A DNA stretch of 64,000 nucleotides from Anaerolineaceae bacterium. Lineage in GTDB: Bacteria > Chloroflexota > Anaerolineae > Anaerolineales > Anaerolineaceae. The stretch's first letter is position 1, and every line of letters begins with the position of its first letter. Below are positions 33,768 through 41,862 of this stretch, piece after piece. The position numbers and the translations under genes were made by a program. Below the pieces are notes generated by a model. The model searched no databases, was not told the origin of the DNA, and worked only from the letters and a program-made list of their open reading frames with translations. The stretch is from positions 62,001 to 126,000 of the forward strand of contig JAJUGU010000003.1 in the NCBI GenBank assembly GCA_029265815.1, in the 5' to 3' direction.

Positions 33768-34184
33768 GTGAATACACAATCCTTCAGCATCGATTTTCGA
33801 TCAGGAATACCGGTGTATATACAAATTGTGGAACAGGTACAGGCGTTGATTGCGCGAGGCGAGCTGCTTCCGGGTGACCAGCTGCCAACGGTGAGACAGC
33901 TGGCTTCGGAACTGCGAGTTAACTTTAACACGATTGCCCGGGCTTATCGAATGCTCGACGAGGCGGGGCTTATTTCCACCCAGCAAGGTCGGGGCACTTA
34001 CATCATGGAATCACTCAACGGAGAACGTTCAAAATTCCTGAAAACCCGATCGCTTGAAGATCAAATCGTTGGTTTCATCGAGTCGCTCAGGCAGCAGGGT
34101 TATCAGCCCGATGAGGCAGCTTCTGCGATCAACAAAGTCATCGAGTCCTGGAAGCTGGGACAAGTGAGCAGACAATTTGAATAA
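33768..34184 (+). CDS. GntR-family (YtrA subfamily) transcriptional regulator
   Basis: The 138-residue protein has an N-terminal winged helix (IPVYIQIVEQVQALIARGEL, then LPTVRQLASELRVNFNTIARAYRMLDEAGLISTQQGRGTYI in parts) and only a short C-terminal helical tail, which is the YtrA type. YtrA regulators usually control an adjacent ABC transporter operon. Here slipin and ABC exporter genes follow on the same strand. The GTG start at 33768 has AGAAGGAGG 7 nt upstream; the overlapping ATG at 33766 is followed at once by a stop. Confidence 0.92.
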   Translation: MNTQSFSIDFRSGIPVYIQIVEQVQALIARGELLPGDQLPTVRQLASELRVNFNTIARAYRMLDEAGLISTQQGRGTYIMESLNGERSKFLKTRSLEDQIVGFIESLRQQGYQPDEAASAINKVIESWKLGQVSRQFE

Positions 34185-34199
34185 CAATAAAGGAGAAAA

Positions 34200-35189
34200 A
34201 TGACTACACAAAAGAAATCAGAAAATACAGGAAGCGATTCGGCACAGGGATTTTCACCGTTTCGCCTGCAGATGGGATTTGACAAGCGTGGTCAAGATGC
34301 ACACATGAATGGCATCGCTTTAACCCTCTTTTTCATCCTGATGGCAGTCGCAGTGGCAGCCGCCATTATCATGGATACCAAAGGGTACTCCGATGGGGTG
34401 ATTTTTGCTGTGGTGATCCCGATCATGGTGCTGGCGTTTTACTTGTTGTTCGCCATCCAGGTGGCCAAGCAGTGGGAAAAAGCTGTGGTGCTGCGCTTTG
34501 GCAAGTTCAGAGGCCTGAAGGGGCCCGGATTATTCTGGATCATTCCCATTATCGATTCTGTGACCACCTGGATCGACCACCGTGTGATGGTGACCCCTTT
34601 TTCAGCTGAAAAGACGCTGACGCGCGACACGGTTCCAGTCAATGTGGATGCAGTGCTCTTCTGGGTGGTGTGGGATGCTGAAAAGGCAGCGCTGGAAGTT
34701 GAAAATTACCGCAATGCCATCGCCTGGGCATCGCAGACCGCACTGCGCGAAGTGATCGGTCAAATGACCCTTGCAGATATCCTGGTCGGACGAGCAAAGA
34801 TGGACGCAGACCTGCAACGCATTATTGATGAGCGCACCACCCCCTGGGGCATTACCGTTCAATCAGTTGAAATTCGCGACGTGGTTATTCCGCCAGATCT
34901 TGAGGATACCATGTCTCGCCAGGCGCAGGCAGAACGTGAACGCCAGGCGCGTGTAATTCTGGGTGAATCTGAAAAACAGATCGCTGCTAGCTTCTCTGAA
35001 GCTTCGCTGGCTTATCAGAATAACCCGACTGCTCTTCATCTACGCGCCATGAACATGCTCTTTGAAGGGTTGAAAGAAAAAGGCGCATTGGTCATCGTCC
35101 CTTCAAGCGCTGTCGATACTATGAACCTTGGCGGCATTGCAGGAATCACTTCAATGGCACAGCAGCAATTGGAGAATGAAAAGAAATAA
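34200..35189 (+). CDS. Slipin/stomatin (SPFH/Band 7) membrane protein
   Basis: The 329-residue protein has two hydrophobic segments (about 38-58 and 65-88) followed by an SPFH domain: WEKAVVLRFGKFRGLKGPGLFWIIPIID (key part RGLKGPGLFWIIP), RDTVPVNVDAVLFW, QTALREVIGQMTLADIL, WGITVQSVEIRDVVIP. The C-terminus has the QAQAERERQARVI coiled-coil start and a short tail. Such proteins form membrane microdomain scaffolds. The gene is 15 bp after the GntR gene. No NfeD-type partner is adjacent. Confidence 0.92.
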   Translation: MTTQKKSENTGSDSAQGFSPFRLQMGFDKRGQDAHMNGIALTLFFILMAVAVAAAIIMDTKGYSDGVIFAVVIPIMVLAFYLLFAIQVAKQWEKAVVLRFGKFRGLKGPGLFWIIPIIDSVTTWIDHRVMVTPFSAEKTLTRDTVPVNVDAVLFWVVWDAEKAALEVENYRNAIAWASQTALREVIGQMTLADILVGRAKMDADLQRIIDERTTPWGITVQSVEIRDVVIPPDLEDTMSRQAQAERERQARVILGESEKQIAASFSEASLAYQNNPTALHLRAMNMLFEGLKEKGALVIVPSSAVDTMNLGGIAGITSMAQQQLENEKK

Positions 35190-35231
35190 ATATTCACACA
35201 TTAAAAAATTATCTGAAACATCGCAAAAAAA

Positions 35232-35247
35232 TGTTTCATGTGAAACA
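35232..35247. promoter_or_regulatory. parS-like site 1
   Basis: TGTTTCATGTGAAACA differs by one central base from the ParB/Spo0J site TGTTNCACGTGAAACA. It extends to an 18-bp inverted repeat (35231-35248). It lies between the slipin and ABC ATPase genes. An identical 16-mer is at 37034. Confidence 0.75.
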
Positions 35248-35260
35248 TTACAAGGAAAAT

Positions 35261-36202
35261 ATGGAAAACACAATTATCATCGATCATCTCTCTCATCGTT
35301 TCGATGGGCGGTACGCCCTGCAGGATCTCTCCTATGAGGTCAGGAAGGGGGAGGTGTTTGCCTTACTGGGCCCGAACGGAGCCGGAAAGACAACCACCAT
35401 TCGCCTGTTGAATGGGCTTTATAAACCTTCTGGCGGAACGATCCGCGTATTTGGCAATGATCCTGTAATACATGGCAGCGAAATCCGCAGGCAGACCGGA
35501 GTGCTGACTGAAACAAGCGCCCTTTATGAACGGCTCACGGCACGAGAAAACCTGATGTTTTTTGGCCGCATGTACGGAATCGTAGAATCGGTTCTGTTAA
35601 AAAGAACCGAAGAAATTCTACAATTTTTTACACTTGAAAAACGTGCGGACGATCGTGTAAGCACGTTCAGCAAAGGGATGAAACAGCGCCTGGCACTGGC
35701 CAGAGCGTTCCTGAACGATCCGCGCATCCTTTACCTGGATGAACCTACTGCAAGCCTTGATCCTGAATCAACGCAGCAGGTGCACGAATTAATCGAATCC
35801 ATCAGTAAGCAGGATGACCGTACCGTATTTCTCTGTACCCATAGACTCGAAGAAGCCGAACGGCTGGCAGACCGCGTGGCAATATTAAACAGCGGAAAAT
35901 TGCTGGCTTTGGGCAGCCTCGCAGAGTTGCGGGGCCAATTTAACCCCGGTTTGTGGGTGGATATTGATCTGCTTCATCCCCTGACCAAGGTGGTTGATTT
36001 CCGCATGGTGCGGGGCGTTGTAGAGGGCACTGTGGAAGGACAAAAGGCACGCTTTCAGGTAGTTGAGGAGGGAGCAATCCCTGCACTGATCAGCGAGCTG
36101 GTCAGAAACGATGCTCAGATCACCAGCGTACATCAGGAGAAGGTCTCACTTGAAGATATCTATTTCAGGCTGCAAACAGAAGTAAAGGAAGGTCAAAAAT
36201 GA
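35261..36202 (+). CDS. ABC transporter ATP-binding protein (NatA/DrrA type)
   Basis: The 313-residue ATPase has Walker A LLGPNGAGKTTTIRLL (about 36-51), Q-loop region RRQTGVLTE, signature STFSKGMKQRLALARAF (about 136-152, LSGGQ replaced by FSKGM), Walker B ILYLDEPTASLDP (about 158-170), and H-loop CTHRLEEAE. The C-terminal ~90 residues form the regulatory extension of exporters of this class. I start it at 35261 (MENTIIIDHL); the ATG at 35231 lies inside the parS-like site and would add MFHVKH. It overlaps the permease gene by ATGA. Confidence 0.9.
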   Translation: MENTIIIDHLSHRFDGRYALQDLSYEVRKGEVFALLGPNGAGKTTTIRLLNGLYKPSGGTIRVFGNDPVIHGSEIRRQTGVLTETSALYERLTARENLMFFGRMYGIVESVLLKRTEEILQFFTLEKRADDRVSTFSKGMKQRLALARAFLNDPRILYLDEPTASLDPESTQQVHELIESISKQDDRTVFLCTHRLEEAERLADRVAILNSGKLLALGSLAELRGQFNPGLWVDIDLLHPLTKVVDFRMVRGVVEGTVEGQKARFQVVEEGAIPALISELVRNDAQITSVHQEKVSLEDIYFRLQTEVKEGQK

Positions 36203-37029
36203 ACTGGAAAGCGGTGTTTACCATTGCAAAAAAGGATATCAAGGAAGCACGACAGAATAAATCCGTCTGGCTGCCGGTTCTGATCGTACCGCTGATCTTT
36301 GTGGTGATTATGCCCGTGGGGTTGATCCTTGGCGTCTCCAGCGCCACAGGGGCTGCGGGAAACCCGATGAATGATCCAGATTTCGCGGTCTTCCTTGAAA
36401 AAATGCCAGAATTTATGTCGAAAATGATCAATGGCATGGATTCGGTGCAGTCGAGCATCGTATTGCTCCTTGGCTATCTCTTTGCCCCATTCTTTCTGAT
36501 CCTGCCGCTGATGTTCTCCACTGTGATCGCGTCTGAGTCATTTGCCGGAGAACGCGAACGAAAAACCATTGAAGCCCTGCTCTATACCCCGGCAACGGAT
36601 ACCGAATTACTCCTGGGCAAGATAATGGCGGGATTTATCCCTGCTGTATTGATCACCCTGGGCAGCTTCGTCGCATACATTCTGGTCGTGAATGGCGCGG
36701 CTTATCCCGTCATGGGACGTATCTGGTTTCCACTACCCAGCTGGTACGCGCTCATCCTGTGGGTTTCACCGGCGATCTCCCTCTTGGGAATAGCTGTGAC
36801 AGTTCTGATTTCCGCCCGGGTGCAAACCTTCATGGGTGCCTATCAATCAAGCGCGTCTCTCGTTCTGCTGGTGCTGGTATTGCTGGCAGGGCAGGCGACA
36901 GGTGTGGTTTACCTGAGCGTGGCGGTCAGCCTCCTTATCGGAGCAGGAATCTTTGTCGTTGATGCCATATTAATGTATTACGCGGTTCGTACTTTCAATC
37001 GTGACAAATTACTGGCTTCAGCTGCTTAA
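36199..37029 (+). CDS. ABC-2 type transporter permease
   Basis: The 276-residue protein has about six transmembrane helices with the ABC-2 layout: an N-terminal helix after KKDIKEARQNKSVWLP, a large outside loop (about 50-90), and the cytoplasmic coupling segment ESFAGERERKTIEALLYTPATDTELLLGK (key part GERERKTIEALL, about 110-140). The four following helices form the second half. With the ATPase it makes an exporter, possibly as a homodimer since there is no second permease gene. Substrate unknown. Its ATG overlaps the ATPase stop (translational coupling). Confidence 0.9.
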   Translation: MNWKAVFTIAKKDIKEARQNKSVWLPVLIVPLIFVVIMPVGLILGVSSATGAAGNPMNDPDFAVFLEKMPEFMSKMINGMDSVQSSIVLLLGYLFAPFFLILPLMFSTVIASESFAGERERKTIEALLYTPATDTELLLGKIMAGFIPAVLITLGSFVAYILVVNGAAYPVMGRIWFPLPSWYALILWVSPAISLLGIAVTVLISARVQTFMGAYQSSASLVLLVLVLLAGQATGVVYLSVAVSLLIGAGIFVVDAILMYYAVRTFNRDKLLASAA

Positions 37030-37033
37030 AAAT

Positions 37034-37049
37034 TGTTTCATGTGAAACA
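37034..37049. promoter_or_regulatory. parS-like site 2
   Basis: An identical TGTTTCATGTGAAACA, four bases after the permease stop. The two sites bracket the ABC operon, 1.8 kb apart. Confidence 0.75.
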
Positions 37050-37186
37050 TTTTTATTCAGGTCAATATTTTTGCGAACGCGCTGGGGGATGAGAATCCTC
37101 TGGCGCGTTTCTGATAATCCGAATATACTTAAAAATCTCTCTCGCGCGGCCTGTTCTCCGCGTAATCACGAGAGCAGGTGCTGTCA

Positions 37187-38146
37187 ATGACAAGTAATAT
37201 TCCACTGTTTTTAGCCTACATTCTGTCTGTGCTTGTGATGATCGGTTTGCCGGTCTTTTTGGCAGTGTTTTTTACCCGCCGTTTCAAGATTTCCTGGTGG
37301 GTGGTCCTCACAGGCGTATTAACTTTTATCGTGTCGCAGGCGCTGCACATCCCTGCACTTATCGGGGTCAACTCCCTGTTTACCAAGGGGATTCTCACGG
37401 TTACCTCCGATTCATGGTTCCCCATCGTTTACTCCATTATGGTCGGTTTGCTCGCTGGCGTATTTGAAGAAATCGCCCGCTGGGTGGGCTTCAAGATGCT
37501 GCGCGAAAAAGCCGAACGGTTTGGGTCTGCGCTCGCCGCAGGGATTGGTCATGGTGGTATTGAGAGCATCTATGTATGCGTTATGGGGCTTGGTGCCACG
37601 CTGGTGACCGTTCTTTTCTACAATCCTGGTTCGCAGATCGCCGCAGGGGTTTCCACCAGCCAGGTCCAGTACATGCTGGCGCAAATTGAAGCCTTCTGGA
37701 GCACTCCCTGGTATTTCGGGCTCCTTTCAGGTGTTGAAAGGGTGATCACGCTTACCACTCATCTCTTCCTGTCGGCCCTGGTCTGGAAGGCTGTCGTTGA
37801 CCGTAATGTTCTCTGGTTGTTGCTGGCCATTCTCTATCACATGGTTGTAGACGCTGTGGCAGTGTTTCTGCAGCAGATTGGGTGGAGTTATTGGCCGATT
37901 GAAGGTGTTCTGGCGGTCTTCATGCTGCTTAACCTGATTATGCTCTACACCTTTTACAGGGAGGAGTCGCAGATTGAGAAGGAAATGGATGAGATCAGCG
38001 ATGAAGAACTCGCAGTTCTTGAAGAAGCCGAAGAAGAAATTCTCGACGATGAAGACGAAGAAGAATCCCAGGAAGTAACCGGCGATGATCTGGAGATCGA
38101 TCATCCTGAGCATGACCGCGTGAATGGTGAAAGTCCGCTGGACTGA
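37187..38146 (+). CDS. YhfC-family intramembrane metalloprotease-like protein
   Basis: The 319-residue protein has about seven transmembrane helices. FEEIARWVGFKML (about 96-108), GIGHGGIESIYV (about 120-131) and LYHMVVDA (about 219-226) carry the conserved Glu and His residues of the YhfC family, a CPBP-related group. The last ~75 residues are extremely acidic (EEAEEEILDDEDEEES) and cytoplasmic. The start at 37187 has AGGTG upstream; a GTG three codons earlier is possible. It ends at a strong terminator. Proteolytic activity is inferred. Confidence 0.78.
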   Translation: MTSNIPLFLAYILSVLVMIGLPVFLAVFFTRRFKISWWVVLTGVLTFIVSQALHIPALIGVNSLFTKGILTVTSDSWFPIVYSIMVGLLAGVFEEIARWVGFKMLREKAERFGSALAAGIGHGGIESIYVCVMGLGATLVTVLFYNPGSQIAAGVSTSQVQYMLAQIEAFWSTPWYFGLLSGVERVITLTTHLFLSALVWKAVVDRNVLWLLLAILYHMVVDAVAVFLQQIGWSYWPIEGVLAVFMLLNLIMLYTFYREESQIEKEMDEISDEELAVLEEAEEEILDDEDEEESQEVTGDDLEIDHPEHDRVNGESPLD

Positions 38147-38163
38147 TTTGATCTAATGATTAT

Positions 38164-38199
38164 GATCCCGGTACCTAAACGGTGCCGGGATCTTTTTTT
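38164..38199 (+). terminator. Terminator of the YhfC-type gene
   Basis: A 12-bp stem (38164-38175 / 38181-38192; one mismatch) is followed by a T-run. It overlaps the end of the converging PEP/pyruvate-binding gene. Confidence 0.88.
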
Positions 38200-40514
38200 A
38201 TCAGGAAAGCCACCGCCTTACCGGCTTCTTCGTTCATCAATACTCGCATAGTGTGGCCAGGTTTGGCATCCTCGATGCGGATCAGACGCAATACTTTTTC
38301 GAACTTCCTGGCTTCAGGCAGCCGTTCAGTCAAATGATTGGGTAAATTCTCAAAGAAGTCGCTGTTAAAATCTGTGCCGGGGTTATCCAGGTGTAGTGCC
38401 AGTGGAAAGATTTGTGCTTCGAGCAGGTCCTGGAAGAAATGCGTTCCCAGCGAAGGTTCTGGCGGCAGGCTGCAGTTTTCGCCGGCCAGTTCTACCAGAG
38501 CTTTGGCATAATAGATGTCGCCGTATCCGATTGGTACCCCCAGATCTGAATTCGAACTGCCCCAGCGCCCGGGGCCAACGCAGATGAAGGCTTCGTCATG
38601 CAGCACTTCGTTCAATCTGCCTACGGCTCGCGCCAGGGCTGCTCTTTCAGTTGTTGAAGATAGGGCAAAATACGCCTGAGGCTGGACGTAAATGATCCAT
38701 TCCACAGAGCCGATCCTGCCCTGCGGCACCATGAAATCTGTGGAGAAGATCACTGCATCTGGGCTGAGGTTGACAGGCGGTTTTTCCACCTCGGTTTGAG
38801 CCAGGTGTCCCTGCGGGCGGCACTGCAGGATAGTAATGCACAATTGTGGTTTACCGTGAGCATCCTCTTCGATGCGCAGGGTAAATTCCACATCTACCGG
38901 GGAATGGTAAGCCTGTTCAAGCGATTTCAAGATGGTCTTCATGCGTTCGGCGAATGGTGTGCGCTGTAATAACACGTCAAAAGTAAGCACCAGTTTTTGT
39001 GGATCACTGATGATACTTGAGCGCATGGTTTCAAAATATCCATCTTCGTCAAGCTGGGCAATATAACGCAGCGGTGGATAATCTGCCTGCAGCACGTCGT
39101 GGATCGGCAGACTGGTAAACGTATTGTGTCGCAAATCGAGCAAGTCTACGTATTGCTGCGAGTAGCGCCTTACGGAACGCGGGTCATTGGAGGGGCGAAG
39201 CAGGGGATGGCTGAGGGCGATCAGGCGCGGGTAGTCGTTTCCAACGCGGTCTACGGCACGAGTACCCAGCCCCCACACCAGGCGTACGAAGCCATCTTCG
39301 CTGCGGATCTGCGGTGCCCAGCGGAAAATATTGCGGCTGAACGCCACCCCGGCAGCATGGGGCATCATATAATCTTTATATCGTTCTCCTTCCACCAGCT
39401 GAATCAGCAGCGCCATGCGCTCATCGTAATCCAGCAGGCCTTTGCTGCGGCGGTAGAGCAGTGCGTTAGGGTTGAGAACAGAAGCGTAGATCTGGGCAAT
39501 GGCCTGGGTGAGCTGCTTCAGGTTCTCTTCAAGCGTGCCCTGGTTGGGGCAGAAGATACTTTCATATTTACCGGCGAACGCGGTCCCGAAATTATCTTCC
39601 AGCAGGCTAGAGGAGCGCACGATGAGTGGCTGCTTTCCGATCTTGATCAGCATCGTCTGCAGTTGATCGAGGATGTCGGGTGGAAATGACCCGTTGCGAA
39701 AGTCTTCTTCAATTTTTGGGTACTCTGCGCGCATCTCGGCTTCGGTTTTGTATTTCTGGTCGTTCCAGCCAAACAGATTATTGATGGACATGAAGGTGTA
39801 GAACTCATCCGAGCCGATATAGAAAGATTCGGGCATCGAGAGGCAGGGAAGGTCACTTAACTCGCGGTTGCTCTCAAGGATGTGCTGGGCCAGGATCATA
39901 CCGGCGGATTTGCCGCCAATGCGGCCAGCGCCGATCTTGCGCCGCCGGACTTCTGATAACTCTTTGATGGTTAACCATTCTTTTGCAATGTTAATGTAAC
40001 GAAGCTGATCACTAATCAGGGCGCGGATGAGCACCACCTTGGATTCTTCAAGCCGTGCCATGTATTTTGCACGTTCCTTTTCTGGCATCTTTTCGATGGT
40101 CATTGCCTGTTCGAACACCAGGTCAATGGGTGCCAGCTCAGGGTTGATCGCCAGAAGCATATCGAGTGATGAAACGCCGCGTTCTGCGAGGGTGTCTTTG
40201 ATCATCTTTTCAAGCAGATCAAAAGGCAGGTGGCGGCTGAAAAGCAGGTCAGTGAGATGGTCTCGCAGGATAGATTTGCGCGTTTCCCAGAGATCAGAAG
40301 TCTCCTGACCATAGGGGTTGTTGATACCTTCCAGTTTTTGTGATTGAATGGCGTTATCGCGTACCCGGCTCTCGAAGGACTTGGGATCGATGATGCCACG
40401 CTTGAAGAGTTCTTCACGCATGTGCGCGCGGATTCTGGATGCGAGCACCGGGTACTGCATGAGGGTCAGGGTGGTTCTGAGCAATTTTTCTGTGGTATCA
40501 GGAAGAAAGTCCAT
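38175..40514 (-). CDS. PEP/pyruvate-binding domain protein (PpsA/PPDK N-terminal domain) lacking the phosphohistidine domain
   Basis: The 779-residue protein has a helical N-terminus of about 190 residues, then an ATP-grasp-like PPDK_N domain: GRIGGKSAGMILA (about 196-208), LIVRSSSLLEDNFGTAFAGKYESI (key part VRSSSLLED, about 299-307). LQCRPQ (about 578) is the usual end of that domain. The PEP synthase swivelling His domain and PEP-binding barrel are absent. Instead a C-terminal domain of about 200 residues carries CVGPGRWGSSNSDLGVPI (about 647-664) and SLGTHFFQDLLE. Phosphotransfer to an unknown substrate is possible. Not PEP synthase. Confidence 0.8.
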   Translation of the reverse strand: MDFLPDTTEKLLRTTLTLMQYPVLASRIRAHMREELFKRGIIDPKSFESRVRDNAIQSQKLEGINNPYGQETSDLWETRKSILRDHLTDLLFSRHLPFDLLEKMIKDTLAERGVSSLDMLLAINPELAPIDLVFEQAMTIEKMPEKERAKYMARLEESKVVLIRALISDQLRYINIAKEWLTIKELSEVRRRKIGAGRIGGKSAGMILAQHILESNRELSDLPCLSMPESFYIGSDEFYTFMSINNLFGWNDQKYKTEAEMRAEYPKIEEDFRNGSFPPDILDQLQTMLIKIGKQPLIVRSSSLLEDNFGTAFAGKYESIFCPNQGTLEENLKQLTQAIAQIYASVLNPNALLYRRSKGLLDYDERMALLIQLVEGERYKDYMMPHAAGVAFSRNIFRWAPQIRSEDGFVRLVWGLGTRAVDRVGNDYPRLIALSHPLLRPSNDPRSVRRYSQQYVDLLDLRHNTFTSLPIHDVLQADYPPLRYIAQLDEDGYFETMRSSIISDPQKLVLTFDVLLQRTPFAERMKTILKSLEQAYHSPVDVEFTLRIEEDAHGKPQLCITILQCRPQGHLAQTEVEKPPVNLSPDAVIFSTDFMVPQGRIGSVEWIIYVQPQAYFALSSTTERAALARAVGRLNEVLHDEAFICVGPGRWGSSNSDLGVPIGYGDIYYAKALVELAGENCSLPPEPSLGTHFFQDLLEAQIFPLALHLDNPGTDFNSDFFENLPNHLTERLPEARKFEKVLRLIRIEDAKPGHTMRVLMNEEAGKAVAFLIKKDPGTV

Positions 40515-40532
40515 CTTGTCCCGGTTAATTAT

Positions 40533-40540
40533 TTCTAGAA
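40533..40540. repeat. TTCTAGAA-centred palindromic repeat, copy 4
   Basis: TTAATTATTTCTAGAA is followed by an A-run instead of the right arm. It lies 19 bp upstream of the PEP/pyruvate-binding gene start. Confidence 0.5.
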
Positions 40541-40563
40541 AAAATTATTCCTGCGGATACGAT

Positions 40564-40587
40564 TTCCCCTCTCGGGCGAGAGGGGAA
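40564..40587 (-). terminator. GC-rich hairpin downstream of dnaN
   Basis: An 11-bp perfect stem TTCCCCTCTCG / CGAGAGGGGAA with a 2-base loop lies 23 bp after the dnaN stop. The T-run is poor, so termination is uncertain; it may be a repetitive extragenic hairpin. Confidence 0.4.
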
Positions 40588-40609
40588 TGTAAGTTTCGCG
40601 TGCCAGATT

Positions 40610-41737
40610 TTAGCCGAGGTGCATGGGCATGATCACATGCACGAAGTTTTCGTCGCCCACCGGACGGATCACGCCGGGGCTGTTATTGGCGTTGGTCTCA
40701 AGAGATACATTTGGCGAGTGGATCACATCCAGCACTTCGCGCAGGAATTTTACATTGAAGGCGATCAGCAGTGGGCTGCCCTCGATGTTGGCTTCGACGG
40801 AAATGTCGCTCTTGCCGGTTTCTTCGGTTTGTGCGCTGATCTCCACCTTACCCGGGCCGCCTTCCTCTGGAAGGATATCAAGGCGGATGACATTGTTCCC
40901 CTCGCGGGCGATGATCTCGGCCTGTTTGCAGGCTTTGAGGAAAGCCGGTGTGGAAATGATGGTCTTGGTTTTGGCGCTCTTGGGGATGATCGCCTGGTAA
41001 TCGGGGAAGTTACCATCAATCAACTGAGAGACCAGTTCGGCATCCTTAAGGCGGAAGATGACCTGTCCGCGACCCTGAGGAACGATCATCGTCACCGCCT
41101 TATCGTCTTCGCTGAAAATGCGTGCCAGTTCGTTCATAGCACGGGCAGGGATGATTATGGATACATTCTGCCTGATCGGGCTGGAGAAGGATTCTCTGCG
41201 CACCGAAATGCGAAAACCATCCGTTGCGGCCAGTGTGATGACGTTTTCAACCACGTCCATTTTCACCCCTTGCAGCACGGGGCGGGCTTCATCGGTTGAC
41301 GCGGCGAAGGCCACCTGTTGGATCATATCTTTGAAATCCGCCAGGTTAAGTTCGATACCGTCCGCTGGATCCGTAACAGGCATAGGCGGGAAATCCTGCG
41401 CGTCGATGCCCTTGATATCATGTACCGAGCTGTTACATACCAGGTTGAGGGTTTGAGTGCGCTCATCAAGGGTCATATTCACATGATCCGGCGAGAAGGT
41501 ACTCACCAGGTCAACGATGGTGCGTGCCGGGATGGTAATGGAACCTTCCTCGCTGATCTGAGCAGGGATCCAGCAGGTGATCCCCAGCTCCAGGTTGGTG
41601 GCTGACAGGCGCAGACGCCCCTCATCGGTTGCCATCAGCACGTTTGCCAGAACTGGCAGGGTGCTGCGCGGAGATACCGCACGGCTGACGATGCTCAGAC
41701 CGTGCGCCAGATGTTGTTGGGTGACAGTGACTTTCAT
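40610..41737 (-). CDS. dnaN: DNA polymerase III beta subunit (sliding clamp)
   Basis: The 375-residue ring-forming clamp has the three-domain organisation: MKVTVTQQHLAHGLSIVSRAV at the N-terminus (key part LAHGLSIVSRAV), LPVLANVLM (about 29-37), EFPPMP-like DFPPMPV (about 118-124), and the C-terminal MPMHLG, the usual MPMRL-type end. The start at 41737 agrees with the family; upstream in-frame codons would add 44 unrelated residues. dnaA and recF are not adjacent, unlike the common dnaA-dnaN order. Confidence 0.96.
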   Translation of the reverse strand: MKVTVTQQHLAHGLSIVSRAVSPRSTLPVLANVLMATDEGRLRLSATNLELGITCWIPAQISEEGSITIPARTIVDLVSTFSPDHVNMTLDERTQTLNLVCNSSVHDIKGIDAQDFPPMPVTDPADGIELNLADFKDMIQQVAFAASTDEARPVLQGVKMDVVENVITLAATDGFRISVRRESFSSPIRQNVSIIIPARAMNELARIFSEDDKAVTMIVPQGRGQVIFRLKDAELVSQLIDGNFPDYQAIIPKSAKTKTIISTPAFLKACKQAEIIAREGNNVIRLDILPEEGGPGKVEISAQTEETGKSDISVEANIEGSPLLIAFNVKFLREVLDVIHSPNVSLETNANNSPGVIRPVGDENFVHVIMPMHLG

Positions 41738-41862
41738 GGGCGCCCTCTCACATAAAATTTTGTATGATTGAGTATACAACGAGACGTTTAAAAATTCCAG
41801 TACACCAGATGTACCAGCAGAGTGGAGTGTTGTACAATCAAATTGTTCGGCAAGAGGCCGAG

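Noticed and set aside
35231-35260. Longer ABC ATPase start (MFHVKHYKEN)
   Set aside because: The codons come from the parS-like palindrome; the start at 35261 has AAGGA upstream and fits the family.
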